Assembly (NCBI RefSeq): GCF_015832195.1
Contig: NC_052033.1
Coordinates: 2,418,001-2,482,000, forward strand
Direction: 5' to 3'
Length of the DNA stretch: 64,000 nt
From: Motacilla alba alba
Lineage: Eukaryota > Chordata > Aves > Passeriformes > Motacillidae
Position 1 is the stretch's first letter. Every line of letters starts with the position of its first letter. Shown in pieces: positions 34,051-45,808 of this stretch. A program made the position numbers and the translations under genes. The notes beneath the pieces are model-generated. The model saw only the letters and a program-made list of their open reading frames with translations, was not told the DNA's origin and ran no database searches.

Positions 34051-34340
34051 GCCTTGATATTTAATAGATCTCTCTCCACTATGCATTTCCTTTATTAAAT
34101 GAAGAAATAAACCAGCATCTCTTTGCCCTGGAGAAGCTTTCAATAAGATGGATAAATATATATAATTAGCCAAGGAGAGAGCAAACTCCAGTGAATACAA
34201 TACACCCTGTGAGACAACCCTCCATTAAAAGCCTCCTTGTTTAAACTTCAATATTTTAGCAATAGTGACAAAGATACATAGAGAAAAGCATTTATTTTTC
34301 ACTTTTTATTAATCCCATCAAAGGGGTTGATCGGATAATT
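34051..34340. other. AT-rich island, candidate regulatory
   Basis: An AT-rich stretch with TATTTAATAG, TTTATTAAATG, a TATATATAATTAG run (34155-34167) and TTTTTATTAATC (34306-34317). It is repeat-free apart from short TA runs. Function unknown. Confidence 0.25.
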
Positions 34341-36280
34341 CCCTGCCAATTTCTCTTGGATATGCCATCCCCTCTCCAAAAATTCAGGTTCCCTCAGTTT
34401 TTCTCTCTAAGCTGGAGACCAAAAATCTCTAATAGAGATTTCCTGCTTCAGCAACCTGCAAAATCTCTTCTTGACCTCCTCATTTTTACTGGGCTGCCCT
34501 GGAGGATGCAGAGTAGAGGAGACCATGGGGCTGTATCCTGCCAAGAGCCATGACACGGGGATGGTGACTTAACACAAGGGTGGCAGAAGGGACCTGGCCA
34601 ACACCTACACAGGCTGACAAAGACCATATTTATTTATCTGTTTATTTATGTATTTACCCCTTTTACAGATGTGTTCCCTGAAGAAGAGGGAAGCACATCC
34701 TGGTGCTGTGCTTGGCTCGTGTGTGCCTGAGCGGCACCGGAGCGCATCCGGCGAGGAGCTGGGGCTCTGCTGCTCATCATGCTCCTCTGCTTTCCGACCT
34801 AGAAAATGGGAAGAGCCCACTGTGAGACAGAAACCAAGGGGTGAGAGCTGGAGAGAGGTTTGGCTTTTGCATTGTTTCCTCGGGAGACAAGATCTGGAGT
34901 GACTGCAAACATCCGCGCTTCTCTCCCGGGGGAGCGCACGGAGCTCGTTCCCCCTGCCCTGGCAAACACCTCCAGCTCCCTGCGCTGCAGAGGCCCCAGC
35001 CAAGGCTGTGTCATCAGCAGCAGCAGCCCCCTTTTCAGGGCTGTTGTACTGAGCAGATCCAGAATATTTCCCCAGGGAAGAGCCAGTCATTCATTTGCAC
35101 TGTCTGCTAATTTAAAAATGTGAATCTCCGCTCGATTCTGCACGCCAGAGCTCAGCCCCCGACATTTAGACCAGTGTGAAATTGAAATGCAGGCAATGGC
35201 AGTGTTCTCAGGGCACAGCAAGGGGAACAGTTGGTGGAAATGATGCTGCAAAGCCCAAGCTAAAAGAAAAGGATTAGCAAAGTATTCACTCAGTCCAAAT
35301 TAAACATGATGATATCTGTGGCCCAAACGAGATCCAAATCAGATGGAAAGAACCTGGATTCTGCTAGAGGAAAAAGGACTGAAAACCAGGGATTCAAAGC
35401 ACCAAGGACTCTGGATTAAAAAATAAAAAAAGTGTGGTTTTTTGAGTCTAAAATGGCAGTACTGCCACTTTTTTAGAGAGCAGACTGCAGGTAGGGCTCA
35501 TGTCTGTGAAGCCACAATGCACACAGCCCTCATCAACCCTTTCTTGCCCTGTTCTGCTTCTGCTGTACATAGGAAAATGCAATTCCTGACATTTCAAGAT
35601 CTCTCTATAATCTGTAAGTGGATTATAATCACCTTAATGAAACAGAAGGTTAAGACCAAATACTCAGTTTTTGTCCAAGTTCAAATACTGCATCAGCCAC
35701 GACCCAGAATCAGCGTCCCTCCTCTTTTATCTCAGCCCTTATTGAGTAAAGAGTGAACAAAACGTGGCATAAAACACTAAGTCCATTATTAGCTGGATTT
35801 CTGGTTTAATTTAGTTTACATTCTGAAGGATTTTCATGAAGTTGCACTGAAAATACTGCCATTTCCACAACGGTTTATCATTGTTATACTATTGCTACAA
35901 TTACCTGTCATTACAATCAAATTTATATCAGGACAAGAAAATTATTCCTCAGAAATTAAACAGCACTCCCTGGTGGGATAATTCCTTCTCCTGAACTTTC
36001 CAATAATGAAAACTGTAAGTAAATTTGCTGTAATTCAGACCACAAAAGACCCTCTACTGTTAAACCAAATGCTAACGTTTTCACCAGGACAATAACTTGA
36101 CGTTCAGCAGAAAATTCCCAAAGGTTCCTAGAGCTGTAAGAGGGTTCCTACACAAGGTTACAACATCCCTTAGGAAGTCAGGCTCCAAAATCAAACAGCT
36201 GAGGTATTTCTGTGAATTCCTCCAAAGCTTGTACATTGAATGGTATTTATGTGCCTAAAGTCGCCTTTTGCAACTTTGGG
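34341..36280. other. Intergenic with AT-rich island 35740-36080
   Basis: GC-rich 34660-35040 has overlapping chance frames. The part 35740-36080 is AT-rich and repeat-free with TAAT cores (35790, 35810, 36002). A candidate conserved element only; nothing else recognised. Confidence 0.35.
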
Positions 36281-36332
36281 CAAATAAGTTTGAAAATCTG
36301 CCTGTGCAGGGAACTGGAATGCCAGGTGTGGG
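36281..36332 (+). repeat. Dispersed module B, copy 1
   Basis: CAAATAAGTTTGAAAATCTGCC...GAACTGGAATGCCAGGTGTG matches 37192-37245 with a few changes and a 4-base indel. The GTTTGAAAATCTG word resembles the ancient TACCTTTGAAAATCTG repeat family noted at 24.1 kb. Confidence 0.75.
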
Positions 36333-37140
36333 GTTTTCCTGGACACACCTCCAGGGCTGACTCTCAGGTGCAGATGGACACGTGGACAGCCTGGCCTGAG
36401 GTTGGTCATGGTCACTGTGGGTGCTCAGCATTTTCAGGTCACACTTGGCCAAATAAGACTCAGCCACTGAGACCCAGAACATTGCTGTGAGGAACATTCC
36501 TGTTAGCCTTGCTGGCAGCTTATGGCCTCAGAATTTTCCTCTAAAGAAGTGGAGCCTGATCCTCTGAAGGCCATTTTCCCACAGGGATTGTGCAGTGGAT
36601 AAACACATAAAGGGTTTCCACCTTCACAGGGAGATTCGTGCTATGAGTTTCAAATTTAGATACTTAATTTAAATCTGGGCTCGAAAGCTCCACCTAAAAT
36701 GAAGAGAAAAAAGGATCCCTCCAGAGTGATCACTTGATTTATCACAGGCGGGGATCAATTACCCTGTTTTTCCCAATGACAAAAGGCAGTCTACACAACC
36801 AGCTCACCTTGATGGCCGTGTTGCTAAGTCAAGGCAGGTGGATTCAGGCTAAGGAGTCAAAAAGGGGCATTACCCCAGCCTGGAATGAATCTGTGAAGAG
36901 TGGTTTTAGTGCAAACAGTCCCCAGACCAGGAGCCTGTGGGGGCCTCCACTTAGCAGCCTGTATTTTTTATTCTTTGAGTGCATCAAAGATACTCTACTG
37001 TGCTATTCTACCTCAAAAAGTTGAGTCCCAGAGGTGCCACAGGTTTTCACAGCCTTCCCATGGTGCTTTATGAAATGTCATCCATCAGATGCCTGATCTG
37101 CAGCACCTCTGGCCACACTGGGTGAACAAGATCCCTGCTT

Positions 37141-37293
37141 GGCACCTGTGACCCTCCCCTGGCACTGGAGTCACCAGAGGGCAAATTCAGGCAAATAAAT
37201 ACCTTTGAAAATGTGCCTGTGCACAGAACTGGAATGCCAGGTGTGTCCCAGGCACCTGTGACCTTCCCCTGGCACTGGGGTCACCAGAGGGCA
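37141..37293 (+). repeat. Module A x2 enclosing module B copy 2
   Basis: Module A (GGCACCTGTGACC...CAGAGGGCA, 43 bp) is present at 37141-37183 and 37251-37293 with 41 of 43 identical positions, 110 bp apart. Module B copy 2 (37192-37245) sits between them, and its partner lies about 0.9 kb upstream. The arrangement A-B-A, with B alone upstream, implies more than one local duplication. Confidence 0.8.
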
Positions 37294-38416
37294 TTGGGTA
37301 AAGCAGAAATACAGAGACAGACAGAGCTCCCACGGGACCAGAGATGTGTCTGCACGAGCTGGGCATGGAGAATGGGTGAAGTGACCTCCAGCAGGGCAGG
37401 GGGACTGTTCTCAGCCCTGAGCTTTGGGGGATTCCCAAGGATGGAAGGTGCTGCCCCTCTCAGGGCACTGGAGTGACCTGGGCACTTTGCTGACTCTCAT
37501 TTTCAGGGAGCATTGCCCTCAGGCAGCCTCTCCTGTCAGCCCCCTTGGGTTCAGGCCCTGGTTGTGGCTGCCAGGCTTTGCCAGATCTTCACCCCGCAGC
37601 GCTGGGTGTGCACTCACACCTGCCTGGCCCCACACCCACCCCCTGCATCAGCCCTGCCCCCTCACTGCCACTGGGGAAAGCTGTGACACCAGCCCAGCTG
37701 TGGTCCCAAGGGAAGAAAACTCACACTACTCAGCATTTCACAACGTTTTTTTCCCTCTGAAACAGAAATTCTCACGCTGAAAACAGAGATTCTCTGGAGG
37801 GGAAACGATTTGGGGGAGTCCAAACCTAGAGCAAAGCAGAAAGTGAGACTCACTGCAAAACCCACCACTTCTGCTTCAGAGGCTCAGCACAGCCCTGCCC
37901 TGGCTTTCTCGGACAGAAACACACACCAAGCAGGGTATTTAAAGCAGTTTAAAAAAATCAAACCAAAATCCTGACTCGTACCCAAACAACACACTCCATT
38001 GCATGCACTTGTCCTCCTGGGAGATGGTGAAAAAGCAAAATAAACCTGTGTGGGTGCTGCTGGTCACCCTGCTGAGGGTGCTGCTGCAGGACGGGGCTGT
38101 GCTGGGCTGTGCTGAGCCATCCCACAGCTCCCACGCGGAGCACACACCAGGATTTGTGCATTTGTGAAGGCACACCCAGCCTGTTTCAGTGATCCACATC
38201 ACTCAGAACTGCAGGAGCTGAGGGGCAGAGGGACAGGGTACCAGGGCAGGGATGCCCCCTCAGCATCCTGCTGACTCCTTGGGGCTCCACCTGCACGCTG
38301 GGGCAGGAGCAGAGCCTTGGCTGAGCCAAGCTCATCATGGCCAGCTCAGCAAAGGAGTCTCAGCAGCCTTGGGGGCAGAGCAGGCACACCCAGCCTTTGA
38401 AGCAGCAGGGTGGGGT
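37294..38416. other. Intergenic; nothing recognised
   Basis: Unique, GC-rich 37330-37700, mixed afterwards. No supported gene. Confidence 0.45.
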
Positions 38417-38457
38417 GGGGTGACAGCATGGGGTGACAGCATGGGGTGACAGTGTGG
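38417..38457 (+). repeat. 13-bp tandem repeat, about 3 copies
   Basis: GGGGTGACAGCAT repeats at 38417, 38430 and 38443. TGACAGC resembles TALE-homeodomain (MEIS/TGIF, core TGACAG) sites, three times in register. Confidence 0.8.
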
Positions 38458-40299
38458 CTCCGGCAGCCCCAGAGCACAGGGAGAGCTGGCAGGGCAGAGA
38501 GGAGATCAGATAAGCTCGGCAAGAGCTCCACCAGCCCCATAATCCGCCTGCCTTTCATCCCTCATCGGGAAGGTGCAGCTGCTTGCCTTCACACCGAGCC
38601 TCCACCCCTCCTCATCCTCCACCAGAGCCCACCTCGGTGTCTGCCCCAGCCTGCTGGGCACGCCCTGGTGCCCGTGGTTTCAGGCCTCTTGGAGATGCAG
38701 CACCTCAGGGCACCTGGGCCCCCATCCCCTGCATCCCCAGTGAGCACCTGCTCCAGCCCCTGCGCCACCCAAAGCAACTCCAGCACCACCAGAGAGGTGC
38801 GGGTGCCCTGGGGAGAGGGGAGGATGTCTTTGTGCCCCCTCCCCCTTTGTTTAACGTAGCTCTGGGGTGTCAGGGTAGTGCCAATAAACCCCCCTGAGGG
38901 AGAGGGTCCGAGGTGTTTGTACCCTCCTTGATTGTACCTGGTGGAGCTGGATGTTCTGGGGACCCCAGGTGCCCTTTCAGGCCTCCCTGAGTGCTGCTAC
39001 CCCCCCAGCCCTGCTGCAGATGTCCCAGGGCACCCTGCAGACCCCTCCTGGCCAGTCCCCTCAGGTTCTCCCTGGTGTCTGTCTCACAAGAGAGGCTGAC
39101 TTCCAGCCCCTGATTTACCTTCCCTGTGCCACTGGCTGCCTCCTTTTTCATCTGCATGGATCATATCCCTCCCATATTTATCTCATCTTCAAAATAAATG
39201 TTCCCCCTCATCCTTCAGTCTGCAAGGCTTGTGGTGTCTCCAATACCTTCTGTTTCCTATCTCCTGACCCCTTCCATTCCTGCTGTATCTTTTCGAGATG
39301 GATTGACTGGAAAGGAGCGCGCCATCCCGGGCAGGACCGCAGCACTGATTTATGTGCTGGCATTAGAATACTCTCAGCAACCCTTTTAACCCCATTCTTG
39401 CTCAAATCTCCTTTGCTTGTCTGGTGGTGGCTGTACACCGGGAGTGGAGATTTGCACATGGATGTCTCTTGACGCTTCTCCCCTCTTCCCAAACATTTAC
39501 AGCTAATTTGGAGCTCATCGTGTGCTCATTCCCACCTGCAGCACGCTTTGCATTTGCCTCTCTGCTGCCCAGCCCTCCAGCTGTATCAGGGAAAACCCCT
39601 GGGAGGTTTTCCACCTCTTCCCCTGACAAACCAAAGGCACTTGCAAGTTTTGCTGTTCACCCATTCTCTTTCTTCCCGCAGCTCATAAACGACTGCATCG
39701 CACAGCACCGTGTCCCGAGCACATCCCTGTGGTGAACCTGTTTCCCCGTTGGCTTTCAGATGGTTTCTCCCCTCAGCAGCGTCTTCCCCTTCTCCCAGCG
39801 CTCCCATTTTCCCATTTTCTCATTTTCAGCCCAGGTGGCACAAAGGGCACTGAGGATTCCCCTGGAGAGGCCACGAAGGGGAGGCTGGAAGCTTTTCTGT
39901 CGTCCCTGAGATTAAAGATTTGAGACAGAACAAAGACAAAGGGGATGGATGGAGAAGAGGGGGGGAACACTGATCTGAGACCCTGGATTTGGGCTCCAGC
40001 TTCCCTGGAGAGCACCACCACAGCAATAAAGCCCAGGGGAAAGGGTCACAAGCGCCTGGGGCTGAATAAAGCCACTCTCCAAGGAAAGTCCTTCCACCTC
40101 TCCCCTGTCTGCAGCCCAGCCCGGGCAGCAGATGCAGGTCCCCACTTCCGCCCACAATGCTGCCCAGCAAGGGGGTCCCTGTTCCCGCTGGGCAAAGCTG
40201 GGAGCAGAACTGGCTGCTGCAGGCAGATCTCCACTCCAAGCTCTCCGTGTTTTTCCAAGAAATGTGTTTCCCCCCTCTCCAGACATGTTTTTATTCAAA
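38458..40299. other. Intergenic; nothing recognised
   Basis: GC-rich unique sequence to 39100, more AT-rich after. Overlapping frames on both strands without recognisable domains. Confidence 0.45.
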
Positions 40300-40700
40300 T
40301 CAGTATCAGCCATTCTGCGAGATATTTGCCTTCCTGCATTTATTTCCCAATAACAAAGCTGTCCTCAGCTTTTTAGAGCTGGTATTTTTATTTTATTTAG
40401 TTAATATTTTTAAACATTACTACGGCTATAATAAATGTTAACTATTTGTGCTGAGCTCTCATTGCCTTGGCAGGGGCCTTTATGTGTGCAAAATAACAGC
40501 AAATCATAATAAATAATAATAATAAATTATTATGGTTGATTACAAGGGAATGCGCTACATTTTTATAAGCTCCAGACCACCTACAGCTCACAAAATATAA
40601 TGGGAAACATTAAGCCTTTAACTGGTTTTATACATTCCCTTCCCCCTCTTCCACTCCCCATGTTCTGTAATAGATTTACAAACAGTGTAAGGGGGGAAAA
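40300..40700. other. AT-rich candidate conserved element
   Basis: A low-GC island with TTTATTTTATTTAGTTAAT (40388-40406), an AATAAT run (40507-40532), TTATTATGGTTGATTACAAG and TTTATAAGC. Repeat-free over most of its length, with several homeodomain/FOX-like words. Function and conservation untested. Confidence 0.3.
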
Positions 40701-42249
40701 AACCCTTCCCTTATAAGAATAGCATCAAAATTCTCCTCAGCTTTCCAGCTGCTGAGTGTTTCTGAAGCCTTCAGTGAAATGCAATTAGTATCTTTTACCG
40801 CCTGCCTTCTGGGGATACTGACATTATTATCTTATTGCAGTTTCACCTTGACATGCAGATCACAAGGCAGCGAGCTGGATTCTGTCTCCAGACGCCTTGA
40901 ATTGTGGCATTGCCCCAGCTGGCTCAGCGAGTCTGGAAAGGAGAAGGAGGAAAAAAGGAGAGAAGAGCCATTTTCTCATTTTTCTCGTCATGTGGAGCTC
41001 AGCTTAAAAAAAAAAACCACCAAAAAAACACCAAACAAAAACAAACAAACAAAAAACCCCCAAAACCTAAAAAACCTGCAAATAAATACAGGGAAATGGG
41101 AGCTGTGGGGGAAAAAAGTGTGTTCCCTCTCAGCTCCAAGGAGGATGGGCATGGCCAAGGGGGATCTGCTCTGTGCCAGCCCTGGGCTGCCAGCACAGCT
41201 CTGGCTTTCCAGCAGGACCTGCTGCCCTCCCCTCCAGCTCCCAGCAGGGCTCAATTCCACATGGAAGCAGTCCCAGATCTCTAGTTCACTGCAAAAGGGA
41301 AGGGAAAAAGAAGGGAAAGAGAGGATGAGAGGAGGAAAACCCCAGTATCAGAACTGCTTCACATGGCAGGAGTGATCAGAGATCACCTGTCCCTCCCTGT
41401 CCCTGCTGGTGAGGTTGGCCCCATCAGTAGGGAATGGCTGCAGCCTCACATTTCTTGTCTGAGGCTTTTTCTGATCAGCAAAATGTGACATTAACCTTCA
41501 GAATATCCACCTGGAACGGTCAGCTTTTCTCTTACTTCCAGGCAGCATTTTCCACAGCAGCTTTGGGGAAGTCCTGAGCCTGTGTGTCCCCATCCCTGCA
41601 GCATTTTGGGTGGGAGCAGCAGCCTGAAATCTGGCCTGGTGCCCATGATGTGGGTGAGGATTGGACCCCACCCACGGGTGCATGTTCTCCTCTAAAGCAA
41701 CCAAACCTTGGAAGCTTCCAGTATCCTAGAGTTTAAAGCAATAACCTCACTGCTAATCCTACTGAGCACTGGTGTGCCACAGCTGGGAAGCAATATTTAA
41801 TGGGAATGCACAAAACGGATGGAGGGAACCTGGGGGGCTCCACCCTCCTCAGGTGTGACCCCAGGCAGATGTGGTGACCCCCGCGTTGGTCAGAGGAGCC
41901 ACAGCTGGAGATGTGGTTCAGTGCAAGGAATTGTGTTCCAAATTACAGATGGAATCGGCTGAAAATCCAACCTGTTCCCTGCTTTTCTTCAGCACGTTCT
42001 TGTCTCTTATTACTCTTAATTAACACTGATTCTCTGCATACAACTCCAATGGCCTCACACCCTGAGAATCCATTTTGTGATCACGTTTGAGTATTGAGAT
42101 CTCTGTGCCCCCAAGGGGGATGAGACAGGAAGCCTCAAAGGATTCACAGCCAGGGATATCCCTCCAGAACTGCCTTTCTCACCCAAGTTCAGGTCCTTTT
42201 CCTTCCAGCAGGGAGATTTTAATCATCCCAAGGGCCTCCTCTGGACTGG
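40701..42249. other. Intergenic; A-rich tract at 41006-41085
   Basis: Unique sequence. The part 41006-41085 is A/C-rich low-complexity (AAAC-type). Nothing else recognised. Confidence 0.45.
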
Positions 42250-42320
42250 CAGAGAGGGTTGGGAGCAGCTGAGCTTTAAGGCCCCTTCCAACCCAAACTA
42301 CTCTGAGATTCTGTGAAGAG
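42250..42320 (+). mobile_element. CR1 LINE extreme 3' end
   Basis: GAGGGTTGGGAGCAGCTGAGC, TTTAAGGCCCCTTCCAACCC and ACTCTGAGATTCTGTGA form the last 70 bases of a CR1. Very short 5'-truncated copy. Confidence 0.85.
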
Positions 42321-44264
42321 GGAAGGGAAAGCTTTCAGGTGCTTGGCTACTTCCAGTTCCCTCACCATCCAAACCCAGAGAGGTGCAAGAGAACATTTCC
42401 AACCCCCCAGTGCCCCTGATGCCCTCCCCTGCTCCTGGCCAACCTGCTGGCTTCGTGCTGGCACTGCAAAACTCACAGCTCCGTCTGCCCAATGCAGCAG
42501 CACCACATCCATCGGAAAGCTGCACCTCTTCATCAGGGTAAGAGAATAAAACCACAAAACCCAAGTCATATAAATGTGATCTGGACCAAAACAGAGCTCC
42601 CAGAGACCACAGTGCCTCTCCGGAGAGGAGCAGGCAGGATATTTGGTGTCCTAATGCACTGAAAGCACCATCAGAGCAGGCCTGTAGGACCCCAAGCATC
42701 ACCACAGCTCCCTTGCCTTGTCCCATGGTGGTTTCTGACAAATAATCACAATAGCCCAGCCTGTGACACTCTCATTTTTGTGTCCAAATGGGGTTGGGGT
42801 TGTAAAAGAGGCGCCATGCGAGGAATCCCTCTCTCTTGGAATGTCTGAACATTTTTTTTTTAATTTAAAAATATTTGGAAAAAAGGGACAGTTAAACAAA
42901 GAAACAAATACTAAATAAACCTCCTTGTTTTTCTGATGCTAGACTGGCACAGGCAGCCTGTAAGAATTAGTGATTCCAGAGAGCAACTGGCTAATTTCCA
43001 AGGGAATAGGGAGAGAGGGAAGAGAGGAACAGCAGTAATTTACAGCTTAGCCCATTTTTATTTTCTCTTTACAGCTCTCATCTGGATTACCAAATGCAAA
43101 TTATTTATGATATTTTATTGGCAAACCCCTTTAGTGCACTGGTATGTGAAATCCCTTCCAAAATCCCAGTTTTTCAGCTAAGGGGCTGCACCCCTCTTGG
43201 TCTTGCTTTGAAAGGTGAGTGTCCCTCCAAGATTGCGTGGGCATCACCACCTTTACACTGTCACAGGACACCAGCAGCACAGCACAGACCTCGTTTCTCT
43301 TTGGCACCACCACACAGACCTCCTGAACGATTGTTTGCTCCTCTTGTTGTGATCGTCGTGTGGATGCAACACGAATGCAAAAGAACACAGCTGGTATTGA
43401 GACTGTTGCTTTCAAGATTCTAGGAGAGGATCAAATGAAGGAGAAAATTAAATTAAAAAAGCAGCACTTAATTATGTAGGCTGCTTTTGTGCTCTCTCCT
43501 TCCTCTGTGTAGTAGTTTCCACCTGAAAATCTTTAAGTGCTTTAGAGCTGGTAATTAAATCTCATAACTACTGCAGAGAAGGATGCAAGGGAAGCATATG
43601 CAGCTCACTTGATTTGTCTGTTTGATTATACATTAACTTTGCATCTCTCCAGCCTCCTGCTCTGCCAGGACACTCCTTGCAGTTAACTCAAGGTCTGCAC
43701 AAATGCTTGCAATGCTGTCCCTCGGCGAGGGAGGCTGCTAAAAAGGAGCTTGCAAATGGGATTGGTGGGAGCTGGACGGTCCTCCTGGGCACCCAAAGCC
43801 ATGTGCTGGGGCTGGGGAAAATGTTCTGGGGCAACCACAGTGCCAGGAGCCCCCTGCCCTGCTGTGGGCACCCCACCTGCACCAGCAGAAAAGCGCTGCT
43901 CCCCAGCATTTCCTCTGTTCGTGGGGACCCACCCACTGTGATGGCAAAACCTGCCACGAGGGTGTCGGCTTGGGAAGCTCTGTCACCTCCCTTCCTCCAC
44001 CGGCAGTGTCTGAAACCAGCAGCTAGCTCAGAGTACAACCTGGGGGCCACCAAGAGCCAAATTTATCCCCCATCAAAACAACCCACGGGATGATACTCAG
44101 AAATGCCCAAATCCTGTGGGCACAGGGCTTGGTAACTCCCAGTTCCAGGGCACAAACCCCTGGGCTGAGCACCTTGAGCTGAGCTCCTCGTGGGCCAAAC
44201 ACTCCTCATCAGGGAGGGCTCCTCTATCAGGGTGGATCTTCCCCCTCTCAGCAGCCCTGGAGCT
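42321..44264. other. Intergenic with AT-rich island 43430-43660
   Basis: T-run at 42853-42861. The island 43430-43660 contains AATTAAATTAAAA, ACTTAATTATG, GGTAATTAAATC and GATTATACATTAAC, a dense set of TAAT cores flanked by CATATG/CAGCTC E-box-like words. Candidate enhancer, untested. No gene recognised. Confidence 0.35.
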
Positions 44265-44931
44265 GGGATCCTCCCTGCCAGGGCAGCCTTTTTGGGATCC
44301 TCCCTGCCAGGGCAGCCTTTTTGGGATCCTCCCTGCCAGTACAGCCTCTTTGGGATCCTCCCTGCCAGAACAGCCCTTTTGGGATCCTCCCTGCCAGGGC
44401 AGCCTCTTTGGGATCCTCCCTGCCAGGACAGCCCTTTTGGGATCCTCCCTGCCAGGACAGCCTCTTTGGGACCCTCCCTGCCAGGACAGTCTCTTTGGGA
44501 TCCTCCCTGCCAGGACAGTCTCTTTGGGATCCTCCCTGCCAGGACAGCCCTTTCAGGATCCTCCCTGCCAGGACAGCCCTTTTGGGACCCTCCCTGCCAG
44601 GACAGCCCTTTTGGGATCCTCCCTGCCAGGACAGCCCTTTTGGGACCCTCCCTGCCAGGACAGCCCTTTTGGGATCCTCCCTGCCAGGACAGCCCTTTTG
44701 GGACCCTCCCTGCCAGGACAGCCCTTTTGGGATCCTCCCTGCCAGGACAGTCTCTTTGGGATCCTCCCTGCCAGGACAGCCCTTTTGGGATCCTCCCTGC
44801 CAGGACAGTCTCTTTGGGACCCTCCCTGCCAGGGCAGCCCTTTCAGGATCCTCCCTGCCAGGACAGCCCTTTCAGGATCCTCCCTGCCAGGACAGCTCTT
44901 TCAGGATCCTCCCTGCCAGGGCAGCCCTTTG
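44265..44931 (+). repeat. Minisatellite, 29-bp unit, 23 copies
   Basis: GGGATCCTCCCTGCCAGG + ACAGCCCTTTT repeats 23 times with an exact 29-bp step (44265, 44294, 44323 ... last at 44903). Variants: GATCC/GACCC; tails CCTTTT, CTCTTT, TCTCTTT, CCTTTC. Units 12-16 strictly alternate GACCC and GATCC, giving a 58-bp higher-order period. The 29-bp step shifts frame each unit, so all three plus frames stay open (228, 292 and 316 aa) and encode the same peptides in rotation. Confidence 0.97.
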
Positions 44932-45307
44932 GCACCACAGCAGCCTCTGTCATCACCACATTGCTTCAGAGAGGACTGCCCTGGTGGCATTTGAGAGAAG
45001 CTGTTGAAGAGCAGCCTCAGCAAATGTGGTTGGAGATGTTATTTTTCAGAGAGCAAGGAAAGCACGGGGTGATGCTCATCTGGCAATCCAAAGCACTAGC
45101 AGAAGTTCTGGCAGTGGACCCCAGAGATGATGAAAATTAAAATGTCCTTGAAAGCATAATCAGAACTGTGGCTGGCACAGATGCTCTTGCAACACCCAGA
45201 CAGCTCTAAAGAGGGGGATCTTCTGGGAAAATGCAGTTTCACGGCATGAGAAAGCCCAGCTCATGTTTTCAGCCTCTTGATATGAAATTGTTCTTGTTTC
45301 TCCTGGC
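44932..45307. other. Intergenic; nothing recognised
   Basis: Short unique segment between the minisatellite and a CR1. Confidence 0.5.
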
Positions 45308-45808
45308 TTGCTGCTCATGCAGAAGCCTCTGGGGAGGCTGAGATGGAGAGGGCACCAAAGAGCCTCCCATGTTGGCCCAGGGGAGCTGGGGAATCAGCAA
45401 GGCTGGAGCCTGAGCTCACAAAGGATATGGTACAAAGTGGAGGTGCTCAGCCTGGAGAAAAGGAGACCCAGGGGTGCCCTCATCACTCTCCACAGCTCCT
45501 GAAAGGTGCCTGTGCTCAGCTGGGGCTGGGCTCTTTCTCCAGGCAGCACTGACAGAACAGAGCACACAGCCTCAAGCTGCACCAAGGGAAATACAGGCTG
45601 GAGAGCAGGAAAAAGTGTTTTAGAGAAAGGGTGATAAAGTTCTGGAATGGCTGCCCAGGGAGGTGGTGCAGTCACCAGCCCTGGGTGTGTTTAACAAAGC
45701 CTGGATGTGGCACTGGGTGCCAGGGTTGAGTTGAGGTGTTGGGGCTGGGTTGGACTCGATGATCTTGAAGGTCTCTCCCAACCCAGTGATTCTGTGAATT
45801 CTGTGGAA
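45308..45808 (+). mobile_element. CR1 LINE 3' end, best preserved copy
   Basis: About 500 bp of CR1 3' region. It has GAGATGGAGAGGGCACC, AGGTGCTCAGCCTGGAGAAAAGG, GGCTGCCCAGGGAGGTGG, GGATGATCTTGAAGGTC-type words and the terminal octamers GATTCTGTGAATTCTGTG ending at about 45807. Closely related to the 4.8-kb copy. Confidence 0.94.

Noticed and set aside
44116..45140. 292- and 316-aa frames resembling a repetitive protein
   Set aside because: They are translations of the 29-bp minisatellite; the peptide repeats rotate with the frame, and no unique domain of any size flanks them.
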